From Paracoccus aminophilus JCM 7686 (GTDB lineage Bacteria > Pseudomonadota > Alphaproteobacteria > Rhodobacterales > Rhodobacteraceae), in assembly GCF_000444995.1 (NCBI RefSeq), contig NC_022050.1, positions 62,001-126,000 on the forward strand: a stretch of DNA of 64,000 nt. The letters are read 5' to 3'. How positions within the stretch are numbered: the first letter of the stretch is position 1; every line of letters begins with the position of its first letter. Positions 50,678 through 60,205 of this stretch are shown piece after piece. Below the pieces are notes generated by a model that worked only from the letters and a program-made list of their open reading frames with translations, was not told the DNA's origin and did no database searches. The position numbers and the translations under genes were made by a program.

Positions 50678-51157
50678 TCACCAGTAGCGCTGACACAGTC
50701 CTTCCCGGATCATCTGCGCGGCAAGATCGCGGCCATCGGGCAAGGTGCAACGCCCGATGCTGCGATCATAGCTGCTACGGCCATTCAGGGCGCAGGTAAG
50801 GGACTGCCCGGCAACGAGTTCCCTCACCCGCCCGGTAGCCGCATCACCTACCGCTGTTCCGCGCTCAGCGCAGTCCAGAGATCCAAACCGGACCGGCGTG
50901 CCCGCAACCTCGATCGTATCGCCATCGCGAACATGGCTGACCGGGCCTTCAATCACGCGCAAGGCAGTCAGCTCGGGCAATGCGGCGAGATGCTCGGGGA
51001 AGCGCTCCACGGCCATAAAAGCCAGCAACAACGCTCCGCTCACCACGGAAAGAAACTGCAACGGCCGGCTGCGACTAAGTCCTCGCCGCCGAAATCCAGA
51101 TGCTGACCGTCGCGCGGTAGGGTGCTGGAATGGCCGGGGGTGTATTCTTCTGCTCAT
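50678..51157 (-). CDS. Membrane-anchored thermonuclease-like protein
   Basis: 159 residues. A basic N-terminus and one membrane segment (LQFLSVVSGALLLAFMAVE) are followed by a short staphylococcal-nuclease-like domain: SHVRDGDTIEVAGTPVRFGS, LDCAERGT, VAGQSLTCALNGRSSYDRSI, GRDLAAQMIREGLCQRYW. The aspartates of the calcium site are in RDGDT and LDCAE. It acts outside the cytoplasm if active. Upstream of the DUF932 gene on the same strand. Confidence 0.87.
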   Translation of the reverse strand: MSRRIHPRPFQHPTARRSASGFRRRGLSRSRPLQFLSVVSGALLLAFMAVERFPEHLAALPELTALRVIEGPVSHVRDGDTIEVAGTPVRFGSLDCAERGTAVGDAATGRVRELVAGQSLTCALNGRSSYDRSIGRCTLPDGRDLAAQMIREGLCQRYW

Positions 51158-51262
51158 CCGAAAGCCTTAAAACATGAAGCCCTGTCAAGCCATGTCCCCG
51201 AAAGGGGAATTGCTCGCTGCTGCGCCCTGCCCTATCAATGGTGCAGAACAAAGGGGACCTTG

Positions 51263-51580
51263 ATGACCGAAATCAACCTCGACACGCTTTCTCTGAGCGA
51301 ACTGAAGCAGCTGGAAAAGTCAGTCGCCAAGGCGATCACCTCCTTTGAAGAACGCCGCAAGGCCGAGGCCCGCGCCAAGGTCGACGAACTGGCGCGCGAA
51401 CTTGGCTATTCGTTCGAGGAACTTGCGGATGCAGCCGCATCCCGCAAACGCTCCCCGTCAGTGGCGAAATATCGTCATCCCGAGAACCCGGAGCTGACCT
51501 GGTCTGGCCGCGGGCGCAAGCCAGGCTGGATCGGTGAAGCGCTGGTTAACGGCAAATCACTTGAAGACTTTGCTATCTGA
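51263..51580 (+). CDS. H-NS-family nucleoid protein
   Basis: 105 residues. N-terminal oligomerisation coiled coil (LSELKQLEKSVAKAITSFEE). C-terminal DNA-binding core YRHPENPELTWSGRGRKPGW, with the RGRKP hook that enters the minor groove. It silences AT-rich foreign DNA; on a mobile element it may hide the element from, or co-opt, host silencing. ATG 51263 follows AAGGGG. Confidence 0.93.
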   Translation: MTEINLDTLSLSELKQLEKSVAKAITSFEERRKAEARAKVDELARELGYSFEELADAAASRKRSPSVAKYRHPENPELTWSGRGRKPGWIGEALVNGKSLEDFAI

Positions 51581-51633
51581 TCAACAGGGCGGGGCATGAC
51601 AGGCCCTCGCTCGCACAGCGAGATGAGGAAGCC

Positions 51634-52053
51634 ATGCCAAACGATCTTGAGCGAAAGATTGCCTCTGTCATGGCCAAAGCGATGGCCTTGATCTGTGTTC
51701 GCAATACATGTCTTGAAACCCTGCATGCAGGACCCGGGGTGGTCAGCCATACCGGGGACTATTCCGATGTGATCGTGACCGACGCCAATGGACGGGCGAT
51801 CCCATGGTCAGAGGTGTCCAGGATCAGCGATGACGAAATGCGCGAGTTGATGCGCGAGATCGTCAACCGGCTCTACACCTTCCAGCTTCGGCTAGGCGAC
51901 GAAGAGTTTCGGGACTATCTGGACCGGCAGTTGACCTCGACCCGCAACTGGGACGAGCCAAGGCACGATTGGAACCTCGCGGACCGCAAGCTGCGTGACA
52001 CAACAGGCTCGGATGCCGCTGTCCCTCCGAGCCCAGGGACACACGGCGCGTAG
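51634..52053 (+). CDS. Conserved hypothetical protein
   Basis: 139 residues: VMAKAMALICVRNTCLETLH, AGPGVVSHTGDYSDVIVTDA, MRELMREIVNRLYTFQLRLG, then a polar tail. GAGGAAGCC precedes the ATG. No family recognised. It lies 53 bases behind the H-NS-like gene and may be co-transcribed. Confidence 0.7.
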   Translation: MPNDLERKIASVMAKAMALICVRNTCLETLHAGPGVVSHTGDYSDVIVTDANGRAIPWSEVSRISDDEMRELMREIVNRLYTFQLRLGDEEFRDYLDRQLTSTRNWDEPRHDWNLADRKLRDTTGSDAAVPPSPGTHGA

Positions 52054-52368
52054 ATGGCTCGCGTGAACAGCGCAAAAAGCGCCATCTTGCTACCAACCCC
52101 CTGAAACCTATACACTGCTCTTGGGGACGCCACGCGTCGTCCCTGGGGCGTGGAAACCCCTGAATCTGTCGGTATTGGCGTCGGCCGAAACGGCGCCGAT
52201 TCCTTGACCATGCGGTCGGGGAGCCTGTGACGTATGTCCAGGCGCTCCGGTGCTAAAGGTCATAGGGACCGGACAGGTTCGGTTTTCCAACTCCCCGATC
52301 ATGGGTCAGGAAGCGATTGCGGGGGCGTACCGCAGCATTCGCTTCTGCCCGGTAAAGGGTAGGCCGAG
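52054..52368. other. Intergenic region before XRE regulator
   Basis: 315 bases. GGGACG-CCACGCGT-CGTCCC (about 52123-52142) is a short hairpin and CCTATACACTGC precedes it. No gene or RNA recognised. Confidence 0.4.
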
Positions 52369-52755
52369 TTGGACGGCGATTTGGATGATTTTGACAGGCG
52401 CCTCGGTGAGAGGCTGAAGGCGCTACGGACAAAGCGCGGCCTGTCACTGGCTGATGTCGCAGCCGAGATTGGCGTGAGCTACCAGCAAATGCAGAAGTAT
52501 GAAGCGGGCCAGAATAGCCTGTCGGTCAAGCGTATGCTGAGAATAGCAGATCTTTTGGTTGTGGACCCTCACGTCATCCTGAAATCGGTGTTCCGCGAAA
52601 GCTGCGAGGACGGGCTATATCGACTACAGCCATTTCAACGCACGGGGGAACGGCACCGCATACTGAAGGCGTATTTTTCCCTTCCAGAGGATATCAGGTT
52701 GGCGGTTTGGCATCTTGTCGAGGAAGTCCATGGCCAAATGAACAGGAAGCCATGA
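52369..52755 (+). CDS. XRE-family transcriptional regulator
   Basis: 128 residues from TTG 52369 (no ATG in frame). XRE helix-turn-helix: RLKALRTKRGLSLADVAAEI, VSYQQMQKYEAGQNSLSV. The rest is helical (HRILKAYFSLPEDIRLAVWH). Typical of phage- or plasmid-type repressors in alphaproteobacteria. It marks the end of the accessory set and the start of regulator and envelope genes. Confidence 0.82.
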   Translation: MDGDLDDFDRRLGERLKALRTKRGLSLADVAAEIGVSYQQMQKYEAGQNSLSVKRMLRIADLLVVDPHVILKSVFRESCEDGLYRLQPFQRTGERHRILKAYFSLPEDIRLAVWHLVEEVHGQMNRKP

Positions 52756-52841
52756 GGGTCTGCAAAGGAACGCACAGCCGCAGACGCACCCGTCGATGCC
52801 AACTGGCAAAGCCGGCGGACAAACTCACCAGAGAAGGTCAC

Positions 52842-53861
52842 TTAGTCGGGTATCGCAGATATCGCAGGGCAAGAGAAAAGCAGGCCAACCAAGGTAGCCT
52901 GACGATCTGCGCCGGTCTTCTCGAAGATGTTGCGCAGGTGGAAGGCGACGGTCGTGGCAGATACACCAAGGGTTGCCGCAATCGCCGCAGGTTTCGCGCC
53001 ACCGGCAAGCAGCAGCGAGATCCGCGCTTCGGTCGGTGTCAGACCGTAAACTGCGGACAGCGTTTCCGGCCGCGGCAGCGGCGGCCGCTGTCTGTTTCCC
53101 AGAAACACCGCGATGCGCGGATCTGCATGGTCGCTCTGCAATGCGACACCGAAAAGCGACACATCATGCTCACCTGAAACGGCTGAAATGGTCAGTGCGG
53201 CAACCTCTCCCTCGCCTGTCCCGAGTTCCCTCAACCAGATGCCGAGTTTGCGGTTCTCGGTATCATGGGTTGCACAAAACCCGCCATCCAGCACCAGACC
53301 ATCCATTTCTTCGACGAGTTTGCGGGCGGCAATGTTGGCAAAATGGACACGCCGCTCGGCATCGGTCACGACCACCGGCGTCGCCAGCACATCGAGAACG
53401 CTCATCGCTTCTGGCGAACCTGTGTCAGACCAGTGCGGCTCTACTGGACCGGTGCCGCGATCCGGCCAGAGTTTCAGCTGCCTGAGCCGCGCCTCGACAG
53501 TTGCCAGCATCAGATCATAGTCGATGGGCTTGACCAGATAATCATCCGCACCAAGCCGCTTGCCGTCGATGATCTGCTGACGCTCAGCCAGCGCCGTCAG
53601 GAAGACGAAGGGGATCGCCGCATTGGGACCACCGGCCGCTTTTACGGCCTGAAGCACCGCATAGCCATCCATGCCCGGCATCGAGATGTCACAAAGGATC
53701 AGATCGGGCTGCACGCGGGCAAGCTGTTCCAGCGCCTCCTCGCCACTGGCCACCTCAAGCGCACCATAACCGGCCTCACGCAGTTCATCGGCCAGATCGC
53801 GCAAAAGATCGGCCTCGTCGTCGATACACAGGACAAGCCCCTTGCTGTCACGCCCGCGCAT
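52842..53861 (-). CDS. Response regulator with REC, PAS-like and LuxR domains
   Basis: 339 residues. Receiver domain at 10-125 with acidic pocket VLCIDDEAD, phosphoacceptor in LILCDISMPGMDGYAVL, Thr in FVFLTALAE and Lys in DDYLVKPID. A PAS-like middle (VLDVLATPVVVTDAERRVHF) and a LuxR helix-turn-helix (YGLTPTEARISLLLAGGAKP, ATLGVSATTVAFHLRNIFEK) follow. It overlaps the kinase gene by 14 bases; the pair is a two-component system. Confidence 0.93.
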   Translation of the reverse strand: MRGRDSKGLVLCIDDEADLLRDLADELREAGYGALEVASGEEALEQLARVQPDLILCDISMPGMDGYAVLQAVKAAGGPNAAIPFVFLTALAERQQIIDGKRLGADDYLVKPIDYDLMLATVEARLRQLKLWPDRGTGPVEPHWSDTGSPEAMSVLDVLATPVVVTDAERRVHFANIAARKLVEEMDGLVLDGGFCATHDTENRKLGIWLRELGTGEGEVAALTISAVSGEHDVSLFGVALQSDHADPRIAVFLGNRQRPPLPRPETLSAVYGLTPTEARISLLLAGGAKPAAIAATLGVSATTVAFHLRNIFEKTGADRQATLVGLLFSCPAISAIPD

Positions 53862-55653
53862 GGCTCCCTCCTTCAAGCAGTTGTGCCCCGTCCGCTCCGG
53901 CCCGGGGCAGGGTCAGCCCGAATGCGACCGTTCCGGGCGCTGTTTCCAACAGGGTCAGATCGCCCCCCTGAATGCGCGCCAGACTGCGGGCCATATAGAG
54001 ACCAAGCCCGATACCACTGACCCCCTCTACCCGGCTGCCCCGGTAATAGCGGTCAAACACATGTGGGCGGTCCGCAGGGGCGATATCGCCGGTATTGCTG
54101 ACAATGACCGAAACCTTCTCGGCTTTTGCTTCAATGGTCACTTGGATCTTCTCTCCGGGATCAGAGTATTTGCGGGCATTGGACAGCAGGTTGAGCAGGA
54201 TATGCTCGAGCTGCGTTGCATCCCCGGTCGCCAATATAAGGCCCTCCGGGGGACGAACCTCGATGTCTATCGGCTCGAAATCGTGCTCGGCCCGAGTCAC
54301 CAACCCGGTCATGAGAGCCGCAACATCGACGCTGTGCGCCTCAGTCGTAACCTGGCCCGCATCAAAACGCGCGGCATCGAAAATGCTTTCAATCAGGCGC
54401 ACCAGTTGCGCGACAGCCGCCCTTGCGCGTGTGGTCCGCTCGGAGATCTCGACGGTGTCGACCGCGCTTCCGCGCCGCATCAGCCGTTGCAGGCTGGAGT
54501 CGATCACCGCCAGCGGGGTGCGGAACTGGTGCGAGATCATCGCGGCAAAGTTTCGGTAGATGTCGAGAGACGCCCGTTCGCGGATCAAGGCGGCATCCAA
54601 CTCCTCGGTGCGCCGCGCAACCTCGATTTCCAGCTGATCGCGGTGCCGCGCCAGCGACCGCTGCGCATCGTGGCGTTCGGTGACATCCGAGGCGATCAGT
54701 ACCGCGCCCACAATCTGACTGTCCCGTCGAAGGGGAAAGCCCATCAGGTCGATGAGATGCGGCTCTCCTCCATCACGGTCGAACACCGACTGGTCGACCG
54801 CGACGCGGGCGCGGCCCCCCAAGATGTCCTGCAGCATGGCGGCGATATGCTGCGTGGCGAAGAAACCGGCGATCTCGGCGGAGCTGCGGCCAAGCGCCTC
54901 ATCTGCGCGCAGGCCGAACAACGTCTCCATAGCCCCGTTCCACAAGGTGCATTGACCGGCAGTGTCAAACGCCACGATTCCACGATCCCCGGCGCTGACC
55001 AACAGCTGGGAAAAGGCGCGTTCGGCCTGAAGCTGCGCCGCGCGTCGGTTCGACGCCCGCGCGGTCAGCGCCAGCGACAGGACGAGGACCAGCCCGGCCC
55101 CGGCAATCACCGCCAGCGAAAGACCAATCTGGCGCATCCCGCTTGCGGTCTGGTCCAGCTGCCTGCCGATATCTTCCCATTCGGCAGTCATGGCGCGGTT
55201 GGCCGCGCGACCCAGTTGCATCGCCAGCGGTTGCAGCGATTCCGACACGCGATCGAGGGCCGCAAGATCGCCGGTCAGAACCCGCGCAAGATCGACTTCG
55301 AGGTGGGCCATGGCCGCTTCAATGCGGGCAAGCGTGTCCTCGAACCCGAGATGGGTCATGCGCCCACGCTGCGGCTCGTCGAGCAGGATCTGCGTGCGCG
55401 AAAACCAGATATCGAGCGCCCGGTGTATCTGGCTGGCATCCCCCTGAGCAGCCCAAGCCGTCTCCTCGATCAGCCGCAGGTTTGCGGCCTCGGCTCGCGA
55501 GATCACCCAGAGCATGTTCTGGGTCAGTTCAATCCTCAGCGTGCTTTGGGTCATTGAGAGCTGGCGGAAGGACAACACCAGAACCGTCGCAAAGACCGCG
55601 ATTGTCAAAAGCGGCAGCACCACCCCGGCAAACTGGCGGGCGCGCTCCCTCAC
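53848..55653 (-). CDS. Sensor histidine kinase
   Basis: 601 residues. Membrane segments at ~8-30 and ~175-197 enclose a ~145-residue periplasmic helical sensor. A PAS domain (VSAGDRGIVAFDTAGQCTLW), HisKA box with the phosphorylated histidine in MISHQFRTPLAVID, and HATPase (LLNLLSNARKYSD, GIGLGLYMARSLA) follow. GTG start overlaps the upstream TGA. Upstream is a periplasmic protein that may feed it signal. Confidence 0.93.
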   Translation of the reverse strand: MRERARQFAGVVLPLLTIAVFATVLVLSFRQLSMTQSTLRIELTQNMLWVISRAEAANLRLIEETAWAAQGDASQIHRALDIWFSRTQILLDEPQRGRMTHLGFEDTLARIEAAMAHLEVDLARVLTGDLAALDRVSESLQPLAMQLGRAANRAMTAEWEDIGRQLDQTASGMRQIGLSLAVIAGAGLVLVLSLALTARASNRRAAQLQAERAFSQLLVSAGDRGIVAFDTAGQCTLWNGAMETLFGLRADEALGRSSAEIAGFFATQHIAAMLQDILGGRARVAVDQSVFDRDGGEPHLIDLMGFPLRRDSQIVGAVLIASDVTERHDAQRSLARHRDQLEIEVARRTEELDAALIRERASLDIYRNFAAMISHQFRTPLAVIDSSLQRLMRRGSAVDTVEISERTTRARAAVAQLVRLIESIFDAARFDAGQVTTEAHSVDVAALMTGLVTRAEHDFEPIDIEVRPPEGLILATGDATQLEHILLNLLSNARKYSDPGEKIQVTIEAKAEKVSVIVSNTGDIAPADRPHVFDRYYRGSRVEGVSGIGLGLYMARSLARIQGGDLTLLETAPGTVAFGLTLPRAGADGAQLLEGGSHARA

Positions 55654-56126
55654 CGGATGTCGAGCCGGTTCAGCTGCCAGACCCAGCGGGTATCATAGCG
55701 GATGTCCTGCAATTCCTCGTGGTCATCCCGGGGATAGATGATCCACCACGGCCCCTTGTCACGCGGAGTGAGGCGAGTGCCGTTCATGCTGTGGGCAAGG
55801 ATCACGTCAAAGCGGATGAAATCCTCGATCGGGATTTCGACCTCGTAATCGTTCAGCGCCCCGACGACGACGATATCGCCCGGTTCATGGCGCGGCATGA
55901 GCGCCAGAAGATCGCGCATCAACACGCCCTCGAACTGCTGGACCCCTTCTGTGACCGAGGTCGTGGTGGAGATCTCGTGCATTGGCAGGGCCATGATCTG
56001 GTCCTCATAGATCGTGTTCGAGCTCGTGCCATTATCTACAGAATAGTGAATATCCTGTGCGACCGAGATGCCGGTGGTCAGGGCCAGCCAGGCAAGGGCG
56101 GCGGTGAAAATCCGCAGCTTTCTCAA
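55650..56126 (-). CDS. Periplasmic molybdopterin-fold protein without cysteine
   Basis: 158 residues. TTG 56126 follows GGAGG; signal peptide LRIFTAALAWLALTTGISVA. The mature part (QFEGVLMRDLLALM, VVVGALNDYEVEIPIEDFIR, PWWIIYPRDDHEEL) resembles oxidoreductase molybdopterin-binding (sulfite-oxidase-like) domains. The mature chain has no cysteine, so the usual molybdenum ligand is absent and enzymatic function is unlikely. First gene of the operon with the kinase and regulator, so a sensor accessory role is inferred. Confidence 0.78.
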   Translation of the reverse strand: MRKLRIFTAALAWLALTTGISVAQDIHYSVDNGTSSNTIYEDQIMALPMHEISTTTSVTEGVQQFEGVLMRDLLALMPRHEPGDIVVVGALNDYEVEIPIEDFIRFDVILAHSMNGTRLTPRDKGPWWIIYPRDDHEELQDIRYDTRWVWQLNRLDIR

Positions 56127-56286
56127 ATCAGCCTCCACAAAAACGGTCCTGAACCGGGTCAGGATAGGCCCTGCGGCGATACCTGTCACAGATTTTGCCG
56201 CCCTTCCCCGTTCAAACGAACGGGGCGGACCCGCTTCTGTCGTGCAAGGATCGGAAAAATTCGAACCGGGCGAAGGCGTTTCGACG

Positions 56287-57252
56287 ATGTGGGATTTCAG
56301 TATGGCGCAGGCGATTGGCCTGATGCTGCGCACGATGCCGTTCGTGCTTTTGCGTGCTTGCGTCTATTTCGGGATCACACTGGCCTATGTGCTGGCGACC
56401 GGCACCGGGGTCGGGGTCGGCTGGGGCATCGGCGCCTTTGGCGATGACGAGTTCCGGGCCCAGAGCATGGCCTGGGGCGGCATGATCGGTTTCGGGATCA
56501 CCGGCGCGGTGATGTATTGGATCCGCGAATACATCCTCTACATCGTCAAGGCCGGGCATATCGCCGTCATGGTCGAACTGATCGACGGCAAGCCCCTGCC
56601 CGAGGGGCGCGGCCAGATCGCTCACGCGACAGCGGTGGTGAAAGACCGCTTCGGCCAGGCCTCGATGCTGTTCGCACTGGATCAACTGGTCAAGGGCGTG
56701 ATCCGCGCGGTCACCGGCCTTGTGCGCGGGATCCTCGGCATCCTGCCAATTCCTTACGTCAAACAACTGATGGGCGTGCTGCAGGCGTTTCTGCGCGTTG
56801 CCGTGGGCTTTGTCGATGAGATCATCCTCGCCCATGCGATCCGGCACGGCTCGACCGATGCCTGGGCGTCGGCCCGCGAGGCGCTGGTGCTCTATGGTCA
56901 GAACTGGAAGGTGATGCTGCGCAACGCGGCCTGGCTGACGGCTTTCATCTATGGGCTGGCAGGGCTTGTGTTCCTCGTCATGCTCGCCCCGGCGGCGGCG
57001 CTGGTCTACGCCATGCCCGGTGCCTGGTCAGCGGGCGGTTTCGTCTTTGCACTGCTCTTTGCCTGGAGCGTCAAGGCCGCATTCCTTGAACCTTTTGCCG
57101 TTGCCTGTCTCTTGCAGGTCTGGGTGAAAACCACCGATGGCCAGCCGCTTGATCCCGAATGGGACGGGCGACTTGAACAGATGTCCTCGCATTTCCGCAA
57201 GCTCAAGGCCCGGGTCACGGGTGCCTTTACCCGCAAGGGAGAAACCATATGA
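56287..57252 (+). CDS. Multi-spanning membrane protein
   Basis: 321 residues with about six hydrophobic segments (MPFVLLRACVYFGITLAYVL, WGGMIGFGITGAVMYWIREY, LTAFIYGLAGLVFLVML, GGFVFALLFAWSVKAAFLE). No transporter or enzyme motif recognised. ATG 56287 starts the rightward operon and diverges from the two-component operon. It overlaps the VWA gene (ATATGA), so the products probably work together at the envelope. Confidence 0.75.
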   Translation: MWDFSMAQAIGLMLRTMPFVLLRACVYFGITLAYVLATGTGVGVGWGIGAFGDDEFRAQSMAWGGMIGFGITGAVMYWIREYILYIVKAGHIAVMVELIDGKPLPEGRGQIAHATAVVKDRFGQASMLFALDQLVKGVIRAVTGLVRGILGILPIPYVKQLMGVLQAFLRVAVGFVDEIILAHAIRHGSTDAWASAREALVLYGQNWKVMLRNAAWLTAFIYGLAGLVFLVMLAPAAALVYAMPGAWSAGGFVFALLFAWSVKAAFLEPFAVACLLQVWVKTTDGQPLDPEWDGRLEQMSSHFRKLKARVTGAFTRKGETI

Positions 57253-59801
57253 AACGCATTCTTCTTGCAGGGGTAGCTGCCCTTGGCCTCGCCATACCAG
57301 CCATTGCGCAACAGCGCCCTGATACGATCCTTGTCCTTGACGCATCCGGCTCGATGTGGGGCCAGATCGACGGCGTGAACAAAATCACCATCGCCCGTGA
57401 TGTGGTACGTGATTTCGTGGCGGCTTTCCCGGCCGACGAGAACCTTGGCCTTGTCGCTTATGGCCATCGCGAACGCGGCCAGTGTTCCGATATCGAGACC
57501 ATCGTCTCGCCCGCACGCGGCACCGGCGAAGATATCGCGAGGATCGTGGCCGAGTTGAACCCGCGCGGCATGACGCCGATGACCGATGCGGTGATCGCGG
57601 CGGCGCAGGCGCTGCGCCATACCGAACAGGCGGCGACCGTGATCCTGATCTCGGACGGGATCGAGACCTGCAATCCCGACCCTTGCGCGGCCGCCCGTGC
57701 GCTGAACGAAGCCGGCGTCGATTTCACCGCCCATGTCATCGGTTTTGACGTGCGCGGCGAGGCCGAGGCGCTGCTCCAGATGCAATGCATCGCCGATGAG
57801 ACTGGCGGCCGCTTCCTGACCGCCGACAATGCCGAGGAACTCTATGGCGCGCTGGAACAGCTTGCGGTCGTTGAATCCGGCGTCTTCAGCTTTGCCGCGT
57901 ATCAGAACCACGAGCGCATGGGGCCAGAGCCGGTCTTCTTCCGGCCGGACCAGGAGATTTCGGCCGAGTATCTCGCGGGCAATGTCAGCTGGGAGATCTC
58001 GGACACTGAAGCCAGCTATGTCCAGACCCTCACCGGCAACCCGGCCCAACTGGACCTGCCGTTCGGCGACTATGTGGTGACCGTCACAACTGAGGCCTGG
58101 GATCAGCCGGTCCAGACCGAGATGAACTTCGCGGCGGAGTCCATCCACAATCTGTCGGTGATGTTCCCGCCCCGTGAGCCGGAGCTGGCCGAATTGACCC
58201 TGCGCGCGGTTCTGGACAGCGCAAGCGGTCCGCTGATCGATACCCCGATCACCTGGGAGTTCACGCAAGGTGACGACAGCTTTGAATTCGACGGCAATCC
58301 CGGGGTGATGGAAGTCCGCCCCGGCACTTGGACCGTCACCGGCTATCACGCCGCGATGGAGCTGGAGCAATCACAGACGCTGACGCTGGCGGAAGGTCAG
58401 CGCGCGACACAGGCCTTTGTTTTTGAAACACCGGCCGCGCCGTTGCCCGCCGCCACAGTCACTGCGCCTGCGCAGGTTGTGGTGGGGTCTGCCTTTGGCG
58501 TCAGCTGGATGGCAGAGGGCGCGTTGCAGGAACGGGACTATGTGACCATCGTGCCCGTGGGCGCAGAAGCCGGAGCCTACACAAACTTTGACCGGCTGCA
58601 GGGACGGTCTGAGGGACAGTTGCGCGCGCCCGCCGAGCCCGGCCTTTACGAAGTGCGGTTGCAGACCGAGCATGGCAAGGCCGTTCTGGCCATGACCCCG
58701 GTCGAGGTTGTCGATGCGTCCGTGAGCGTCTCTGGTCCGGCGCAAGTCGTGATTGGATCGGCCTTCCGGGTGACCTGGGGGGCTGAGGGCCTGCATCCGC
58801 GCGACTATGTGACCATCGTCCCAATGGGGGCCGAGGATGGCGCCTATACGAACTACACCCGCCTTGAGGGCAAGACCGAAGGCAGCTTGCGCGCACCCGC
58901 CGAAGCCGGGCTCTATGAGCTGCGCTTGCAGATGGAGAATGTCGGTCGTGTTCTTGCCCGCGCGCCCATTGAAGTTGTCGAGGCGGAGGTGACGGTCTCG
59001 GCACCCGCGCAGGTTCTGGTCGGCTCTGCCTTCGAGGTCAGCTGGAGCGCCGAAGGGCTGCATCCGCGCGATTATGTCACCATCGTCCCCATGGGTGCTG
59101 CCGAGGGGGAGTATACGGATTACGACCGCCTTGAAGGTCAATCCTCCGGCAGCCTGCGTGCGCCGATTGAACCCGGGCTTTATGAAGTTCGCCTACAAAT
59201 GGAAAATCGTGGCCGTGTCCTCGCGCGCACGCCGGTGGAAGTGGCCGATGGAGAGGTGACGCTGAGCGGCCCCGAGCGCGTCCGGGCAGGTGGTGATGTC
59301 GCCGTTTCCTGGACCGGCGCCATCCACCCGCGTGACTATATCACCATCGTTCCTGCGGGAACCGCAGACGGGGAATATGCCGCCTATACGCGTGTTGGCG
59401 ATGCCTCTCAGGGCAGAATGACGGCCCCGGAAGAGCCCGGTGCCTATGAAATCCGCTATCAGCTTGAAAATGCTGGTCGGGTCATGGCGCGAGCCTCCCT
59501 TGAGGTGCTGGCATCGGATGCGGCGCTGGATGACGGCGCCGGTCTGCAAGCGCCTGCCACCGGCAAACCCGGCGAAGTCATCACCGTCAGTTGGACCGGC
59601 GGCAATGACAGCGCCGATCAGCGCGTGGCGCTGGCCCGCGCCGATCAGGCCGATTTCAGCTGGATCAGTGCCGAAACGGCCATTGGACGGACAAGCACGC
59701 AGATCAGCTTGCCGGATGCACCGGGCCGCTACGAGCTGCGCTTCCTCGATGTGGCAGGACAGGCTGTCCTTGGCCGAAGCATCATCGAAGTCGCGCCCTG
59801 A
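57249..59801 (+). CDS. Secreted von Willebrand factor A protein with tandem repeats
   Basis: 850 residues. Signal peptide MKRILLAGVAALGLAIPAIA. VWA domain at 25-215 with a complete MIDAS (LVLDASGSMWG, threonine in GMTPMTD, ISDGIETCN). A spacer domain follows to ~395. Four ~92-residue repeats share SAF-V-W, RDYVTIVP-GA, Y-RL-G-S-G-LRAP and GLYE-RLQ, and a degenerate fifth ends the chain. The repeats look like Ig-like modules. Inference: a periplasmic or surface adhesion or scaffold protein binding a metal-dependent partner. Confidence 0.88.
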   Translation: MKRILLAGVAALGLAIPAIAQQRPDTILVLDASGSMWGQIDGVNKITIARDVVRDFVAAFPADENLGLVAYGHRERGQCSDIETIVSPARGTGEDIARIVAELNPRGMTPMTDAVIAAAQALRHTEQAATVILISDGIETCNPDPCAAARALNEAGVDFTAHVIGFDVRGEAEALLQMQCIADETGGRFLTADNAEELYGALEQLAVVESGVFSFAAYQNHERMGPEPVFFRPDQEISAEYLAGNVSWEISDTEASYVQTLTGNPAQLDLPFGDYVVTVTTEAWDQPVQTEMNFAAESIHNLSVMFPPREPELAELTLRAVLDSASGPLIDTPITWEFTQGDDSFEFDGNPGVMEVRPGTWTVTGYHAAMELEQSQTLTLAEGQRATQAFVFETPAAPLPAATVTAPAQVVVGSAFGVSWMAEGALQERDYVTIVPVGAEAGAYTNFDRLQGRSEGQLRAPAEPGLYEVRLQTEHGKAVLAMTPVEVVDASVSVSGPAQVVIGSAFRVTWGAEGLHPRDYVTIVPMGAEDGAYTNYTRLEGKTEGSLRAPAEAGLYELRLQMENVGRVLARAPIEVVEAEVTVSAPAQVLVGSAFEVSWSAEGLHPRDYVTIVPMGAAEGEYTDYDRLEGQSSGSLRAPIEPGLYEVRLQMENRGRVLARTPVEVADGEVTLSGPERVRAGGDVAVSWTGAIHPRDYITIVPAGTADGEYAAYTRVGDASQGRMTAPEEPGAYEIRYQLENAGRVMARASLEVLASDAALDDGAGLQAPATGKPGEVITVSWTGGNDSADQRVALARADQADFSWISAETAIGRTSTQISLPDAPGRYELRFLDVAGQAVLGRSIIEVAP

Positions 59802-59815
59802 GACAGGAGTAAATC

Positions 59816-60205
59816 GTGACAAGACACCTTTTCGCGGCGCTGGCCATCGCGGCCTTGGTCTCGCCCGCCATGGCGCAGGAGACAACCGGAACCATCACCG
59901 GCACATTGGACGGCGCCCCGGCAAGCTGGACCTTCTCTGCCACGCAATCGGATTTCGTCTGGAATACCAATTCCGCCAGCATCTCGCTGATGGGCTGGCC
60001 CGATGCGGCACCCGAGGGGTTCGCCATGATCAGTATCGGGTTCGGGCTGCAACAGGGCAGCCCCGAGAACCCGGAAGTCCTTTTGATGCCGCGCAGCGAT
60101 GGACCGGCCCTGTTTGGCCGGGACATCGAAATCACGCTGACAGAAGTCGGGATCGAGGGCGAGGTGCTGCGCCTCTCGGGCAGCCTGTCCGGCGTTCTGG
60201 GCTAG
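59816..60205 (+). CDS. Small secreted protein, ended early by an in-frame TAG
   Basis: 129 residues from GTG 59816 after AGGAG. Signal peptide ending SPAMAQ; the mature part (TITGTLDGAPASWTFSATQS, IEITLTEVGIEGEVLRLSGS) is beta-rich. The TAG at 60203-60205 is followed in the same frame by 27 codons ending QIDLTFDGVIAAP before TGA 60287. That tail looks like a proper C-terminal strand, so the TAG may be a recent nonsense change. No family recognised. Confidence 0.7.
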   Translation: MTRHLFAALAIAALVSPAMAQETTGTITGTLDGAPASWTFSATQSDFVWNTNSASISLMGWPDAAPEGFAMISIGFGLQQGSPENPEVLLMPRSDGPALFGRDIEITLTEVGIEGEVLRLSGSLSGVLG

